From contig JANBQC010000467.1 in NCBI GenBank assembly GCA_027576995.1, forward strand, positions 1-22,528: 22,528 bases of DNA, written 5' to 3'. Position numbers and translations under genes: made by a program. The DNA comes from Dimargaris cristalligena. Its lineage: Eukaryota; Kickxellomycota; Dimargaritomycetes; Dimargaritales; Dimargaritaceae. Shown piece after piece: positions 1-11,000 of this stretch (its first letter is position 1; each line of letters opens with the position of its first letter). The notes beneath the pieces are model-generated. The model was not told where the DNA came from. It did not search any database and saw only the letters and a list, made by a program, of their open reading frames with translations.

Positions 1-189
1 GCATCACAGTCAAGGGTATAAAATATAATAATAGAAAAAACAATATAGTAATGAAAATGGAGGAAAAATGACCATACCCGTCAGGGGCAGGGGCAGGGGC
101 TCATTCACTCGTCAGGGGCATACTTCCGATAAGTGCGAAAAATGGATTAAAAATAAAAGTAGGTAAAAAATGTGGTAAGTTCACCACAC
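1..189. other. A+T-rich flank with short G-rich repeats
   Basis: No gene is visible. The stretch is A+T-rich. A short motif, GTCAGGGGCA, occurs at about 81-89 and again at 111-120, and the first copy is extended by further GGGGCA units, giving four G4 runs between 84 and 118. A TATAAAA string lies near 18, but no open frame follows it. Confidence 0.4.
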
Positions 190-1232
190 CCCCTTGTACT
201 AACTAGTAAGTGTGCCTACTGCACATCCCTTGCATATACCTGTGCTTATCCTTTATTAGCTAGTATGGTGACCCATCCTAATACTAGTGGCCACTTAGCT
301 GAGTCTAAGCCCCACCTACCATTAGAAGCCTATCCCCAAGACTCTTGACAGACTAAGAGTGGTTAATTTGGGTAACACTTAGTTAGTTGTACTTATATGT
401 ACTTATTCTTAATACCCTTACTTAATGGTGGCCTATAGTTCATTGATGCTGTTGAAGGACAGTTATAGCTCTGACTTAATTCTACTACCTTCAGTCTGAG
501 CCATTGATTCCTTTTTTGTATTTTTCATCACAATGGTCTTTCACTGATAAGTATATGCTAAATAAATGTCACCACAGTGATTCTAGTCATATTCCTGTGT
601 TTCTGTTGATACTGCACCACTGGAATTGTCCAGGATTGAACTAGATACCCAGACAACCAGCCAGAATACTGTGGACTAGTATTATGCCCCAACTGGGAAT
701 CAATAGGGACTCCAGTATAAAATGAGGCAAATGTGTGGCCCAGAAGTAGTTGCTTAGATACCTATACTCCCACTTGATTAATTACTATTATACATGTGTC
801 AGCTATTTTATTCCCTTTAGTTTATATTGGAATACTAAGGATGTAAAGGAAATAAAACTGGAAGTAAGGGAAGAAAGCAGTTAGAGGACAGTAGGTGCCT
901 CTAGGTGGTTAGTTTCATTGAACTGTATTTTCAAGGGGGTGAAATATATGTGGCTAACATAAATGATCTCATAATAGCAGACTAAACTAATATAATTGGA
1001 TGTGTCACCCAGGTTACCACACTTAGTCTGTTAAGAGTCCCGGGGATAGGCTTCTAATGGTAAGCAGGCATAGGCTTGGCTAAGTGGCTACTAGTGTTAG
1101 GTACGGGGCATAGTACTAACCAAATAAGGGTAAGTGCAGTAACTATGCAAGGGATGTGCAGTGGAGCACACTTACTGGTCAGTATAGGGGTGGGTGAGTG
1201 TATAGGGAGTTTATTGGGGTAAACTATGGGGG
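190..1232. repeat. Long diverged inverted repeat, possible non-autonomous DNA element
   Basis: The segment at about 190-405 reappears as its reverse complement at about 1003-1232. Shared blocks include AGTAAGTGTGC, ACTGCACATCCCTTGCATA, CCATTAGAAGCCTATCCCC and the series GACTCTT-ACAGACTAAG. By eye the arms are roughly three-quarters identical with small indels. About 600 bases of A+T-rich DNA lie between them, with no coding frame of note. This fits the remnant of a foldback or long-terminal-inverted-repeat element, or two inverted copies of a dispersed repeat. I could not define outer ends or a target-site duplication, so the class is open. Open frames inside the right arm, such as one on the minus strand at 1054-1389, have no ATG and no recognisable domain. 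Confidence 0.65.
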
Positions 1233-3200
1233 TAAGAAATAAGCTGAAGAACTGAACTGGTCCCAGAGGGGCCCAGTTATTTATATGCGGGGACCATTCA
1301 TAGTGAGAGGTCCCTAAGAGAAATGGGATGATTAGATAAAGAGGTGGGGGGCAGAGTCTCGACTGGGGCTTGCTTCTGGAAGACTCCACTTGGAAAGGAG
1401 GAACATTGGATCAGCCAGTGGAGTATGGTGTGAGAAGCATTAGGACCTGGTTATAGTGGGTTATATAGTTAAGGGAGGGGTAATATGGTGCTATAAGGTA
1501 AGATAGGATGGGATGATTGGCATTCCCGTATTTTAGGAAGGATTAGATGGACTGACAGGATGAAACAGGATAGGATAAAGGACACGTAGAAACATATTCT
1601 TCAACAGTTTATTAATAAACTGCTTATTACATTATATATTATATTCCTATACTGGCGTACACTCAATATTAGCATTTCTACCATTGTCCAATCTTGAATA
1701 TTTACTATAGCTTCCCGGTTCTATAGTCACTAAGGGTATTCACAGCTAGTCACAACAATATGTACGTGTTAAAAGAGCATGAAGTATGAGCGGTGTTTAT
1801 TAAGGAATGAATATATGCAGTATGAACTTGCTGAAGCGATGTGAATGCTAGCAAACTGGAGAACAAGAGTGTATACCCATTACTTATTTATATGGATCAT
1901 AAAAGGCACCCGAGAAGCCTAAGGGGGGGTCGATAACATATTCGTCAAACCTTCCGGAATAGGATTCTCGACAACAGAACTGGCGACGTCCTTGGAGGGT
2001 ATTGATTAACCAGGGGCCCCTGTGCTAGACATATATAGCTGGGATTTATTCTCGATAGGAGGTGCTGTGGCTGAAACTACAGGATAGGTTGAATCAACGA
2101 GCTACAAGGAAATCACACTGCTTTGATGCCCCGGGTCGGGCCCTATATTGGCTACGGATTTAACATACACACTATTGCCCATGACTCCGAACGGCAGCCT
2201 ATATGGTGGTTTTAGGAGGGTGTCCAAATGTTCTCCAAGTAAAGAGACTATCTATCTAACAATTTATAATGCACTTACGCATTAATTTCAGTAAATGTGT
2301 TTGATGTATCACTGGCCGTATTCACCGCATCCTTTTGATATGTACTACATAGGCAAACCTAATATACTATAGGTTTCCTAAGTCAATATGGCGGCTTTCG
2401 CCAAAACTGGTATTTCTTAAACCTCACCCTACGTTCCTTGTCAGCAGTTTCCCGGATTTAGTACTACTTGGTGGCTACTACCGATGCTTAAAAATAATAC
2501 AACAGCTATTTTATCTATTTAGAACGTGAACATCATTAATACAAGAGAGAGGCGGCGGTATGCTGGTGTAATTTTTTCAAATAATTATTCAATAAGTTTG
2601 TGTAATAAACTAATTAAAATTGTATGCATTAATAACCCCTCATAAATCGACAGTCTGGAAATATAGACCCCAATAATTATGTTTAATCGCTGACTATCCA
2701 ATTCCCACTAATATAAATTTATAATTATCACAATGGCCCAATTCATAATTTCCCACTGCATTTGTTGGCTGGGACCCTACGTTATGACCAATGCAGAATA
2801 AATCATGGGAATCGTAGGATACCTTTGCTGAAGCCATCGTAAAATTATCACCATACTACTACTCTCCACTGGAAACTACCGCGAAATTGCTGGTTAAATC
2901 TAGCCTGCCTTATAGGACATTGATGAGGAGACCATTGTAACCTCCTATACATTGTGCCTTGAAACATAGAAGTAAATAATGTTCTGAAGGCCTACCGATC
3001 CACAAGCCAACAAAGAGACAATTCACGGTTGACTTCTTTATACCATACTTCACTGATTCCTTTGTGGTGGATGTACCTGGTGGTAAGGAAGGGGGTGACA
3101 GTATGCATGCTGGTCACATATATGCCAGAATACCCCATTGTTAGTATGGTATGAATAGATGGCGACATTGGTCAAATTAAAACTAATCAGGCCCAACTTT
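1233..3200. other. Non-coding, no gene recognised
   Basis: Stops are frequent in all frames and I see no splice-linked coding signal on either strand. Base composition is A+T-rich with scattered G+C-richer patches such as 2130-2160. No RNA gene or tandem array is evident. Confidence 0.4.
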
Positions 3201-3204
3201 TGAA

Positions 3205-3210
3205 TATAAA
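3205..3210 (+). promoter_or_regulatory. TATA box candidate upstream of the 84-codon frame
   Basis: TATAAA sits about 85-90 bases before the ATG at 3295, in the expected direction. The spacing leaves room for a start site near 3235 and a 5' leader of about 60 bases. The assignment rests on motif and position only. Confidence 0.3.
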
Positions 3211-3294
3211 ACGGTGAGCGTGCCTCTCACTAAGCCGTCAAATCAGCTTTTTTAATCATTTTTCTTAAGCCAAGCATTTCTACCAGGAATTATA

Positions 3295-3549
3295 ATGTCG
3301 AATTCAAAATCTGTGACGAGCAACTCCCGAATTGTCCTAAAAACTACTGTTCCACTCACACCTGCCCATCATACCCCATTAGGTGCCCAGGCCTCGGCAG
3401 AAATGCCGACAAAAAATATTTTTAGCCATCCTTCTCAGGATAGCACTTCTATTCCTGACATAGTACCGTGTCGGGATTATGACACACGACGGCCCAGGGA
3501 GCCAATAAACCCTAGGCCGCCGGGCCCAAACCCAACAGGCCAGGATTAA
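3295..3549 (+). CDS. Short hypothetical protein, 84 residues
   Basis: An ATG-started frame runs to TAA and gives 84 residues. The first half is rich in Ser and Thr. The C-terminus is proline-rich and ends NPRPPGPNPTGQD. I see no signal peptide, membrane segment or known domain. A TATA-like site lies upstream, and a pyrimidine-rich stretch ending in CCAG just before the ATG could be a splice acceptor. It may be a short gene, an exon of something longer, or chance. Position, start and promoter are plausible, but no family is recognised. Confidence 0.25.
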   Translation: MSNSKSVTSNSRIVLKTTVPLTPAHHTPLGAQASAEMPTKNIFSHPSQDSTSIPDIVPCRDYDTRRPREPINPRPPGPNPTGQD

Positions 3550-4700
3550 ATTATCCTGAAGTATCAGCTTAATAACTAGTCAATAACTTGGACCGGTTAT
3601 TTAATTGATATGTTTGTCTGTTTTGGTATTTTGGATAAAGTACAATTGCCTTTGAGTGATGCCAGTCTATTTATACTAGAAGTCAACCCGGCGCCAATAG
3701 TAAATTGGTACTCGAAGCGTAATTATAGCAGCATAATGGAAATAGTCGACTACCGATATATTACCGTTGTACGGCGTCTTTATGTATGCCCCAGCCACCT
3801 TCAAAGTCAATGATGTGGTGCTAGCTTTCCCCCTTTTACATTTCTTTGGAAGACACTAGTTTAGCCATTAGGTTATGGCATTCAAATTCAAAATGCCTGC
3901 TTGTTCTGTGTTTTACTACCATAAACAATTCACATATTTCTAGTAATAAATTTTTAAAACCTCTGCCCAACATTACTTTAGCACTTGCCAATTCAAAGAC
4001 CCTACTATAGATTGGTAGTACATATATACTGTACTGCCATAGGCTCAGATGAATTTCCCTTCCCATGAGACAACCTAGGTATATTCCCTCACCACATAAT
4101 GGCTGCACATTCAATATCCACAGTTACACTCTTTGAGCAAGCACTTGGAAAACCTCCATTTTGCTGATCAGTGTTTGGGCCTAATCACTTCCACTTCCAA
4201 TAGACCTACTAACTATTTCTAATTTTGTCAGTTACATGATTCCAGATGAGTTAGTGGGAATATCCTTCACATTAGAATAAGGGAAGCGACATCCAAGTTT
4301 TTCCTTATTTATATCTTATTTTTATGAACACCCCAGAGGATCTGAGGCACTTTTCATTTTCTGTTTTCCATTTTCCATATTTCCTTTCTATTTTCGTACA
4401 ATGTTTAACCCTAAGGACCCAACCAGTTTTCTCCCTTTGTGGTTTTATGGTTGTCAGTTCGTTTGAGGATGACATCCAAAAGGTCATAGTGTAGTCTTAA
4501 GGCTGTAACATCGATTTTTCTTATTTATAGTCTCCCAGTTAGCCCTTAAAATGGCAAGTTATCTTCAAGATAAGTTTTTATTATTCAGAATAAATATCTA
4601 CTTTAACTTCACCCAGTATTTTACCCAGCAGTATCAGCCGAAGACTTCAACCAAAAGTCAATTTTTTTTATTTTCCTTAATTTTATTATCTTATTTTCAG
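3550..4700. other. A+T-rich stretch with weak minus-strand open frames
   Basis: Two minus-strand frames are the only structure. One at 3836-4114 has 92 codons, no ATG at its head, and ends with an acidic/basic tail. One at 4305-4487 starts with ATG, has 60 codons and is rich in Lys and Glu. Neither shows a domain I know, and neither has a clear promoter or splice partner. They could be scraps of a decayed transposon protein, but no transposase or reverse-transcriptase motif is visible. Confidence 0.3.
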
Positions 4701-4712
4701 CACATAGCCACC

Positions 4713-5033
4713 ATGGCTCCTCCAGCACCTAACTCCAATGACAGGAGTCTAGGATCATTTTGTATGGAACACTTTGCACCGTACCCCAGTTTGACCTCTG
4801 ATAACAGCTCCGAGCTGATTTGACTAGCTGAAGGACCATTTCCCAAGTTTTCCAAGTTACATCCAGGTGCTGGCCCCTTGAAACCAATGTCTGGTGAACC
4901 TTCCAGTCCAGAAGGGAGTGGGACATCCAACCCCAGCTCTGATCTCGGAATGGGGGTACCTCAAATCACCGGCACAATATATACAATGTATAATGAAATG
5001 ATGTCGTATTACTTCCGGGTACATTGGCATTGA
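4713..5033 (+). pseudogene. Kozak-started frame broken by one in-frame TGA, unknown product
   Basis: The start GCCACCATGG matches the optimal eukaryotic context. It lies 12 bases after a strong acceptor-like tract (T-rich, ending TTTTCAG at 4700), as if in the second exon of a gene with a leader intron. The frame runs 36 codons, meets TGA at 4821-4823, then continues open for 69 more codons to TGA at 5031. The part after the stop is rich in Pro, Gly and Ser and looks coding-like (FPKFSKLHPGAGPLKP), which suggests a nonsense change in a once longer gene. I do not recognise the protein. It could also be a very short functional peptide, or chance. Confidence 0.3.
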
Positions 5034-5522
5034 AGTCAAAGCACTGGTGTTGACACTTTACTAAATTATAATATTCTTTATAGAACTATTTTTTTAGTCA
5101 TCCTCATTAAATATGGACCAAGTATTCAATTTATTGTGTTCTTAACATACAAGGCGAGAGATAGGACCATTTAAAAGGTATAGACATCACCAATACTCTT
5201 TGGGCCGGTAGGCTACTCGCCATTTCTTAATTTACTCCTGCTACACTTTGCACTGATGTTTTTTGGTTTCCCCATAACTATAATTTATTTTCGGACAATT
5301 ATCTAGTTTGGGAATAAAGGCCCGCCTCCAATTATTGACAGAAGTACGGGGATGTCAACCAAACGTCATAACATTAGAACATCACATAATTATATACCGA
5401 ACAACTGCTCCCAGCATGCGAATATCCGTCCAATATTGTAAGAGGTTCGAGCAGAGGCACTTGCCCTAATAAAGAGGTGCAAGTGCCACTCTGTCTGCCT
5501 ATATCAAGTCGCGATGATTTGC
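5034..5522. other. 3' region of PEX16, non-coding
   Basis: This lies downstream of the PEX16 stop on the minus strand. It holds the hairpin at 5456-5487 and an AATAAA on the minus strand at 5289-5284, about 235 bases past the stop, a possible poly(A) signal. No open frame here is convincing. Confidence 0.4.
5456..5487 (-). other. Hairpin in the PEX16 3' UTR region
   Basis: GGCACTTGC at 5456-5464 pairs perfectly with GCAAGTGCC at 5479-5487 across a 14-base loop. It begins about 36 bases after the PEX16 stop in transcript direction, so it would be in the 3' UTR if the poly(A) site lies further down. It could be an RNA structure or chance; a perfect 9-pair stem is the only evidence. Confidence 0.35.
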
Positions 5523-7403
5523 CTATGATCCTGCCGTATAGAAATAGAACGACTCCCAAAGGGGTTGGTAGTCGCTCAGAATACCCGTGAACAACGAAAT
5601 GAGGGGCTTATTTTGGGTTCGCTTGATGATTCGGTCCAGGCGGGGTTTAGTAAACCGCTCGTAAAATGGACTGCGTAAGAAGTAATACAAGAAGAGCCAC
5701 AGCCGGCGACTTAATTCAGTGAGCTCCAGGCTTGAGCCGAGTGAGACACCCGTACTACGCTTACGACTGGAGGAAACGGATAAGAGGCGACTAAGTGATT
5801 CGATCGCAAGAGAAATAACCCAAGGTAGCCATGCCCGGCGGCCCCATTTGCGAATGGCGAATACTGTTGGGGGGGGGTGAGGGGAATATATAAATATTAT
5901 ATCATTAGTGAGCGATTATATGGCCAATACATGTGTATTTATGAACCTTAGCCAACCAGTTCTTCTGTGGATTTAAGCGGGACTATGAGAGGGATACTAA
6001 ACACTTCAAAAACAGTATCTGACTTACCATAGAGTATGGGTCGGAGCGCAAATAAGTATTCACCCAATAACCGCCGATGGGTTAGCCGAGGCACCAGGTC
6101 ACTGGGACAAACCACTGATTCTGACCGTGAGGCTTTCGTGCGCAGGTAATCCGTTACGCCTGCATTGCTACCAGCCGAGCCATCCACGATGGACGAGATC
6201 GAGGCGTAACGTAGGCCAGTACGTGAACCCCGCCAGCCGGGGCTTCTACTATCGCCTGAATCGACGAGGTTGGGCTGGGGCGCCGCAGGTTCAAATAGTA
6301 AGCCGACCGCTTCGGGTTCTAGCTCGCGGTCCGGATAGGCCGGGGAGAGGAGCATGCGCTTTCCAGAGAGGTTTATTAGCGCCAATCGGCAAGCCACCCT
6401 GTAGTTCGGAAGTTGAGCAGTATAAATTAGGGAGAAAAGGGGGATATGTTAGCCTATTGGTCAACTTTTGAGCTGATAGTTGTCTATTTCACCAACCTAG
6501 TAGGACCAGAGGTAACCCATTTTTAGACGGGACATGGTTGGGAGACGACATTGAAGAGCACACGGTAAATATATTCGGAATTCAATTGGGTGCACTTACT
6601 TGGCCAATTCGATCAGCGTTACTGCCCGCCATTTACCTTTATTGCCCCATTTCTTGCGAACAACCATCTCAACTAGACTTTCCGAAAACTGTAGTAGCGT
6701 TAGGATAAGTGAGAGTTGGCGATATAGACTGGGCTTCTGGCCATGTTCGAAGAAATACCGGTGGTATCTGTTGATAGCCGGAGGATCAGGCAAGGTGGCT
6801 GACAGGCGGCCACTCCGCAGAGCCCGTCCAACCGCCTTGTGCAAAACGTGGTCATGGTAGAGGCCAATGAAGTTTAACAGTGTGTAGACTATTCGGTCGC
6901 CGTAAAGTTACAGGCCATGGTTGGTTGAGGAGATTGGAACCATAGATAAGCCATAAATATGAAACAGTGAATAACTAGGGAAGGTCGTTTTCGCAATAGG
7001 CTAAATTTTTAGGGCAGAGGAAATAGTGGTTGGAAATTGGACAAATTAGCTTGGAATTTTACTTACGGGCTTCGGAGGCGAGGTCGGCGTCACTGAATCG
7101 GCCTTTTGACGATTAATACGTGGCAAATAGAAGGAGGGTTGGGTGATTATTTTATAATTTTAACAAACCGGCCAGTGTCTGGGTGGCCCTTAAACAGGAA
7201 CTAGGAATTCCCCACATTTTGTACGGGAATGGAAATGCCTGACGGGCTTAGTCCCATGAGCTGCAGTATAACGTGAAAAGAAGCCGGTGCTTACCAGGTA
7301 GTATATAAGTTAGGGAGCGAACAGTGCTCTCAATGGAGCTCACTTGGGCGGCATTGTTGAGGATGAAACCCTCGTACCATTGGGTCAGTTTAGCCAAGGG
7401 CAT
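5523..7403 (-). CDS. PEX16: Peroxisomal membrane protein Pex16, five exons
   Basis: Spliced coding sequence of 381 residues, with exons (minus strand) 7403-7295, 7102-7067, 6888-6600, 6398-6028 and 5863-5523. All four introns are GT-AG and 164-201 bases long, and the frame is kept exactly at each junction. Pex16 is an integral peroxisomal membrane protein that helps bring membrane proteins such as Pex3 to peroxisomes; in some yeasts it also affects peroxisome division. Family signatures are clear. The N-terminus has WYEGFILNNAAQVSSIEST and, across exons 1-2, LPGRFSDADLASEAL. Residues 129-135 are WGNKGKW, followed by the hydrophobic LIELAKVACRLALINL. GEYLFALRPILY precedes the last intron. The C-terminal part has WLPWVISLAIESLSRLL and LRSPFYERF at about 331-339. 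Length is near the usual 330-400. The start is the first ATG in frame before the conserved block. The gene appears intact. Residues about 160-245 form a variable, Ser/Pro-containing insert. CRT10-like lies upstream in the same direction. Confidence 0.93.
5869..5877 (-). other. Homopolymeric C9 polypyrimidine tract of PEX16 intron 4
   Basis: In transcript sense the last intron ends with nine consecutive C followed by AACAG. This is an all-cytosine pyrimidine tract, unlike the U-rich tracts of the other introns. The run is also a likely place for sequencing slippage, but as it is intronic it does not affect the frame. Confidence 0.6.
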
Positions 7404-8080
7404 GGCGGGCGCAGTATATCTTTATTTAGCTTGGGGGGCACTGAGAAGGCGGTACTGTTGCCGGTTATTTGGGGGACATGCGTTGCTAGGAAAGATGAAT
7501 GAGACTGAAACCCCTACAGAGAAGTCTGGTGAGATACAGAGTGAGACCTGCTTAAGAAAGTACAATAGACTATACTGCCAATTGCAGATATCCCAACTGA
7601 AGCGGCCAAAGTATAAATATATAAATAGAGAAAATAGCAACCGCTGGGGGAACAAACTTGGGGGTAATGTCACTAGAAATGAACAGCCAAGGTATAAAGA
7701 ACAGTAGTAGAGAAGGGCGCTGTAAAACCTTGTATCGTGAAGGGTTGTTTATGTGAGAACACCAAACGACTCGGCTGGTTAGCTGGGACAATGGCGCCAA
7801 CCAAATCCCCCCATTATAATGGAAAAAGGTCCCATATCATAAGACCGTGGTTCTATTTGCATGTGCCAGCCAAGTAAGCGAATCGACTCCACCAGCACGG
7901 GCACACGTGCGGGGAGATGCCTCTTCAACTCCCAATTTATTATAGTTACACCTTTCTGCCTTTATTTTTCACCAGCTAGTAGTCGAACTTCCAATGCTGC
8001 AGTTATCCCATTTCGGCAGAGTATCGCTAGAGCCAACTGCGGGCAATGGCCCAGCCAGTGCAGTAAAACAGGGATATTAA
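7404..8080. other. Intergenic region between CRT10-like stop and PEX16 start
   Basis: This holds the 3' end of the CRT10-like gene and the promoter side of PEX16, both minus strand. AATAAA strings on the minus strand at 7966-7961 and 7941-7936 lie 115-145 bases past the CRT10-like stop and could direct polyadenylation. Just before the PEX16 ATG is an A+T-rich string with TAAATAAA. Plus-strand open frames here and over exon 1 are antisense shadows. Confidence 0.5.
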
Positions 8081-11000
8081 TTACATATGACTACTCAAGT
8101 CCGATGACTTGGGTTTGAAGGGTAGCGATATCCGATATGTGTAAACCTGGCCCCCGAATAACACGACATAGAGAATATATGCCCGAAGATAGGGGTCACT
8201 CGTGGTCTGTCGCCGGATGCACATGCCTGTAAGACCATATGATATGATTACACAATGGGCCACGACCCCCGAAAATTGGGCAGGGAGACCAACATAATAG
8301 TAGGTGTTAGAGCAAATGAGTTCAATTAAAGGTAAGGGGGGAGAGAAGGGAGTACTGCCAATCTGTACATGCATATACATAGCTCTACCAGGACTCAAGA
8401 TGCCTCCAAATTCACCATTTATCAAACATCACTTACCGAGGAGGGGCGCATTCGAATCAGAATCGATCGGTAAGTATTGTTCAACATGAAAACCATATTT
8501 TAGCACGCCGCTGGTTTTTTTCCTATTGAGGTTAGTCACCAGGTATTATAGAGATTGAGAGAACGAGGTAGACAAGTTGGAGCAATGGTGAGCAAAAATT
8601 CACAATAATATAAACTCATGCGCCGCGTCTATTCTGAACAAGGAATCGTGCCCAGGGTCCAATGGGCGAACTACAGTATCTGAGGCGCGGACTACATGCT
8701 AGTTTCGGATCAGCAGCCACCACCATCAAACGGTCTGGTCTATAGATAACTTACCATAATACACGGGTTAATGCAAGTTTTCCGCCCTGGCAGGCTACCA
8801 CTGCCGCGCTGATTTCTGGTAGCCACTGATTAAAGCAAAGTTATAAAGACAGGCATGAATTATAAGAACCATTGGTCAATAGCCGGGTTAGTTTCGTTTA
8901 AACGGTAGAAAGTTTTTACAGTTATATAGGAGGAAGTCGAGCGAGGAGCCAGTGGGGAAACTAACGGGGCAACTGCCCTGACACCGAAGAGCACTGATCC
9001 GCTAAGCAATTCACAATAGTGCGACCGGGTTGGTCCAATGTGTTATAAAAAAAACTGGCCGTATGTGTAGCAAAATTCAACCGATTCCGTCTAGAGTCAG
9101 CCAGTCCACGCTGCTAAAAATAAATTCGGCAGCATATGTAATTGTTTATATACCGTATACTTACCTCCATCATATTAAGGCGCCAGTACGGGTTTGAAAG
9201 CGTGTGGTCGAGTAAATATTTTTTGGCGACTAGATACGGGTCCGTATAAAGTAAGGAGAGGTGACCCGTGGCCGTGTCCAGAAGCGATAAACCATGGATC
9301 GTCCCAAATAAGATAAGATACGGATGTAGTAGACTGGCTGCACCCTCGCCCCCCTTCTTTTCTTGGGCGCTGTTGATATTATAACCACCACGGCCGTCGC
9401 CAGCATTACCTGGTACATGCATGGTCACCAGATTGGCATGGACGGGTTCAATAGAGTCCACGGAATGGGCGCTCCGACGATGGCCATTCAAGGCAGTGGG
9501 TCTGGGGCCGATGACCCGGTGGTACCATGGAAACGAAACCGCCTCCTGATCGCTCTCCTGATTAAAATCCGACTCGGAAATAATATCTTCCATGGCTACG
9601 GTGCGGTCAGCTATGGCGCGGCTGGTACGACTGGGTGGACGGCGGGGGTTATTATTCGACGAGGGCGGGGGTGACCACGTAGATACTTCCCCATCGTCCG
9701 AGCTCGGCTCATCCGAATCGGATAATTCATCAGCGTATATATCGGCGGCGGCATTAAATTCGGCATCCTCCGAGTCGGATATCTCGGAAGGAGATGGTCC
9801 ACGATGATCGGGGTTTTCTTGATTCATGGGTTCTTCGTCACTACCTCCTTCCACAACGGCTCGGCTGGAACCAGCGACAGCGCCTACAGTACTGCCTGAA
9901 TTAGGAGCTTCTTGTGAATCACCGGTTATGGAATCGTCCGTATGGTCACTGGGGTAATTGTCGCTCTGGCTACGCATGTCACTCCCCGTGTCGTCATCAT
10001 CATCGTCGCCGTCGGCATGACTAGCACGCCAAGTCAAATGGTGCATTAGAATAGGCGGCAGTTCTTCTAAAGGTAGACTGGACGCACCCGAGGCGCTCCT
10101 CTCATGGTTTGAGGCGGCATACCGGGCAAGCAATGCTTCCATAATATCATGGGGTGATTGGTCCATATTCCTCAGATGGAATGGGTGTATAAACTGTACA
10201 GACCAGCCCCTAGATTTTTCAATCATACGTGGTAGTCAGTATATGCACAGTGCAGTGTTTTGCAGAAATCAGGGGGGTACAATACAGCACCGTTGAGTTA
10301 GTAGAATGTATAAATAGCTGATATTCGAGGAATATCCCGATCAGTAGGCCTTTTGGCCAAGCGATGTCACTTACCATTCGTTGGATATAGTGCGCCGCTG
10401 GAGAATATCGCCCGAATCCACGGCCCAAACAATACACCACCGATCGACACTACTTGACGCCAAGTAGTCTCCACAGGGACTGAATGTCACATTAGGGATA
10501 TTGTGCTTATGACCCACCAATCGGCCATAAGGCACCAACCGGCCCGGGTCGACTAACGACCGAATTGATTCCGAGAAGCAAGGGCGAGAGGATGGGGGGT
10601 GGTCTGATGTCGGAGTACCCGAACTCGATTCGCTACCAGATACAGCACGCCGTACTTCATCGGAGAGGTCAAAAAGGGAAACAATATAATTATTGGAACT
10701 GACGGCCACCAAGGCCCGCCCGGAGTGAATATCAACTCCCCACGAGGATGAAGCGATATGGAAAACCAACCAGGGGCGGGGACCCATTTCATCTAAACGC
10801 CATATGCAAATCAGGCCGAGTTCGTCGATGCTAACGAGCACCTCAATCGGACCCAATCGGCCGGTTTTAATGGCATTGATGTATGCCTCCTGGAGAAGCG
10901 TAGTCGGTAAATCCGGAGGGAAATAATAATATCACAGATAAATATATTGAAATATTTCAAAAATGAAGGATATAGCCGTATTTATATCCTCGCGAAGGTG

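Noticed and set aside
3610..3813. Plus-strand ATG frame of 67 codons
   Set aside because: I considered a retroelement RNase H fragment, but no catalytic motif or neighbouring pol sequence supports it.
5948..6397. PEX16 exon 4 read on through to the TGA at 5948 as the gene's end
   Set aside because: The GTAAGT donor at 6027 and the exon 5 block with WLPWVISL and LRSPFYERF restore the family C-terminus in frame.
6127..6471. Plus-strand open frame of 114 codons
   Set aside because: Antisense shadow of PEX16 exon 4.
7324..7707. Plus-strand open frame of 127 codons
   Set aside because: It overlaps PEX16 exon 1 in antisense; the minus strand carries the conserved Pex16 N-terminus.
9363..9807. 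Plus-strand open frames of 103 and 71 codons
   Set aside because: Antisense to the acidic region of the CRT10-like exon 4, whose repetitive codons keep the opposite strand open.
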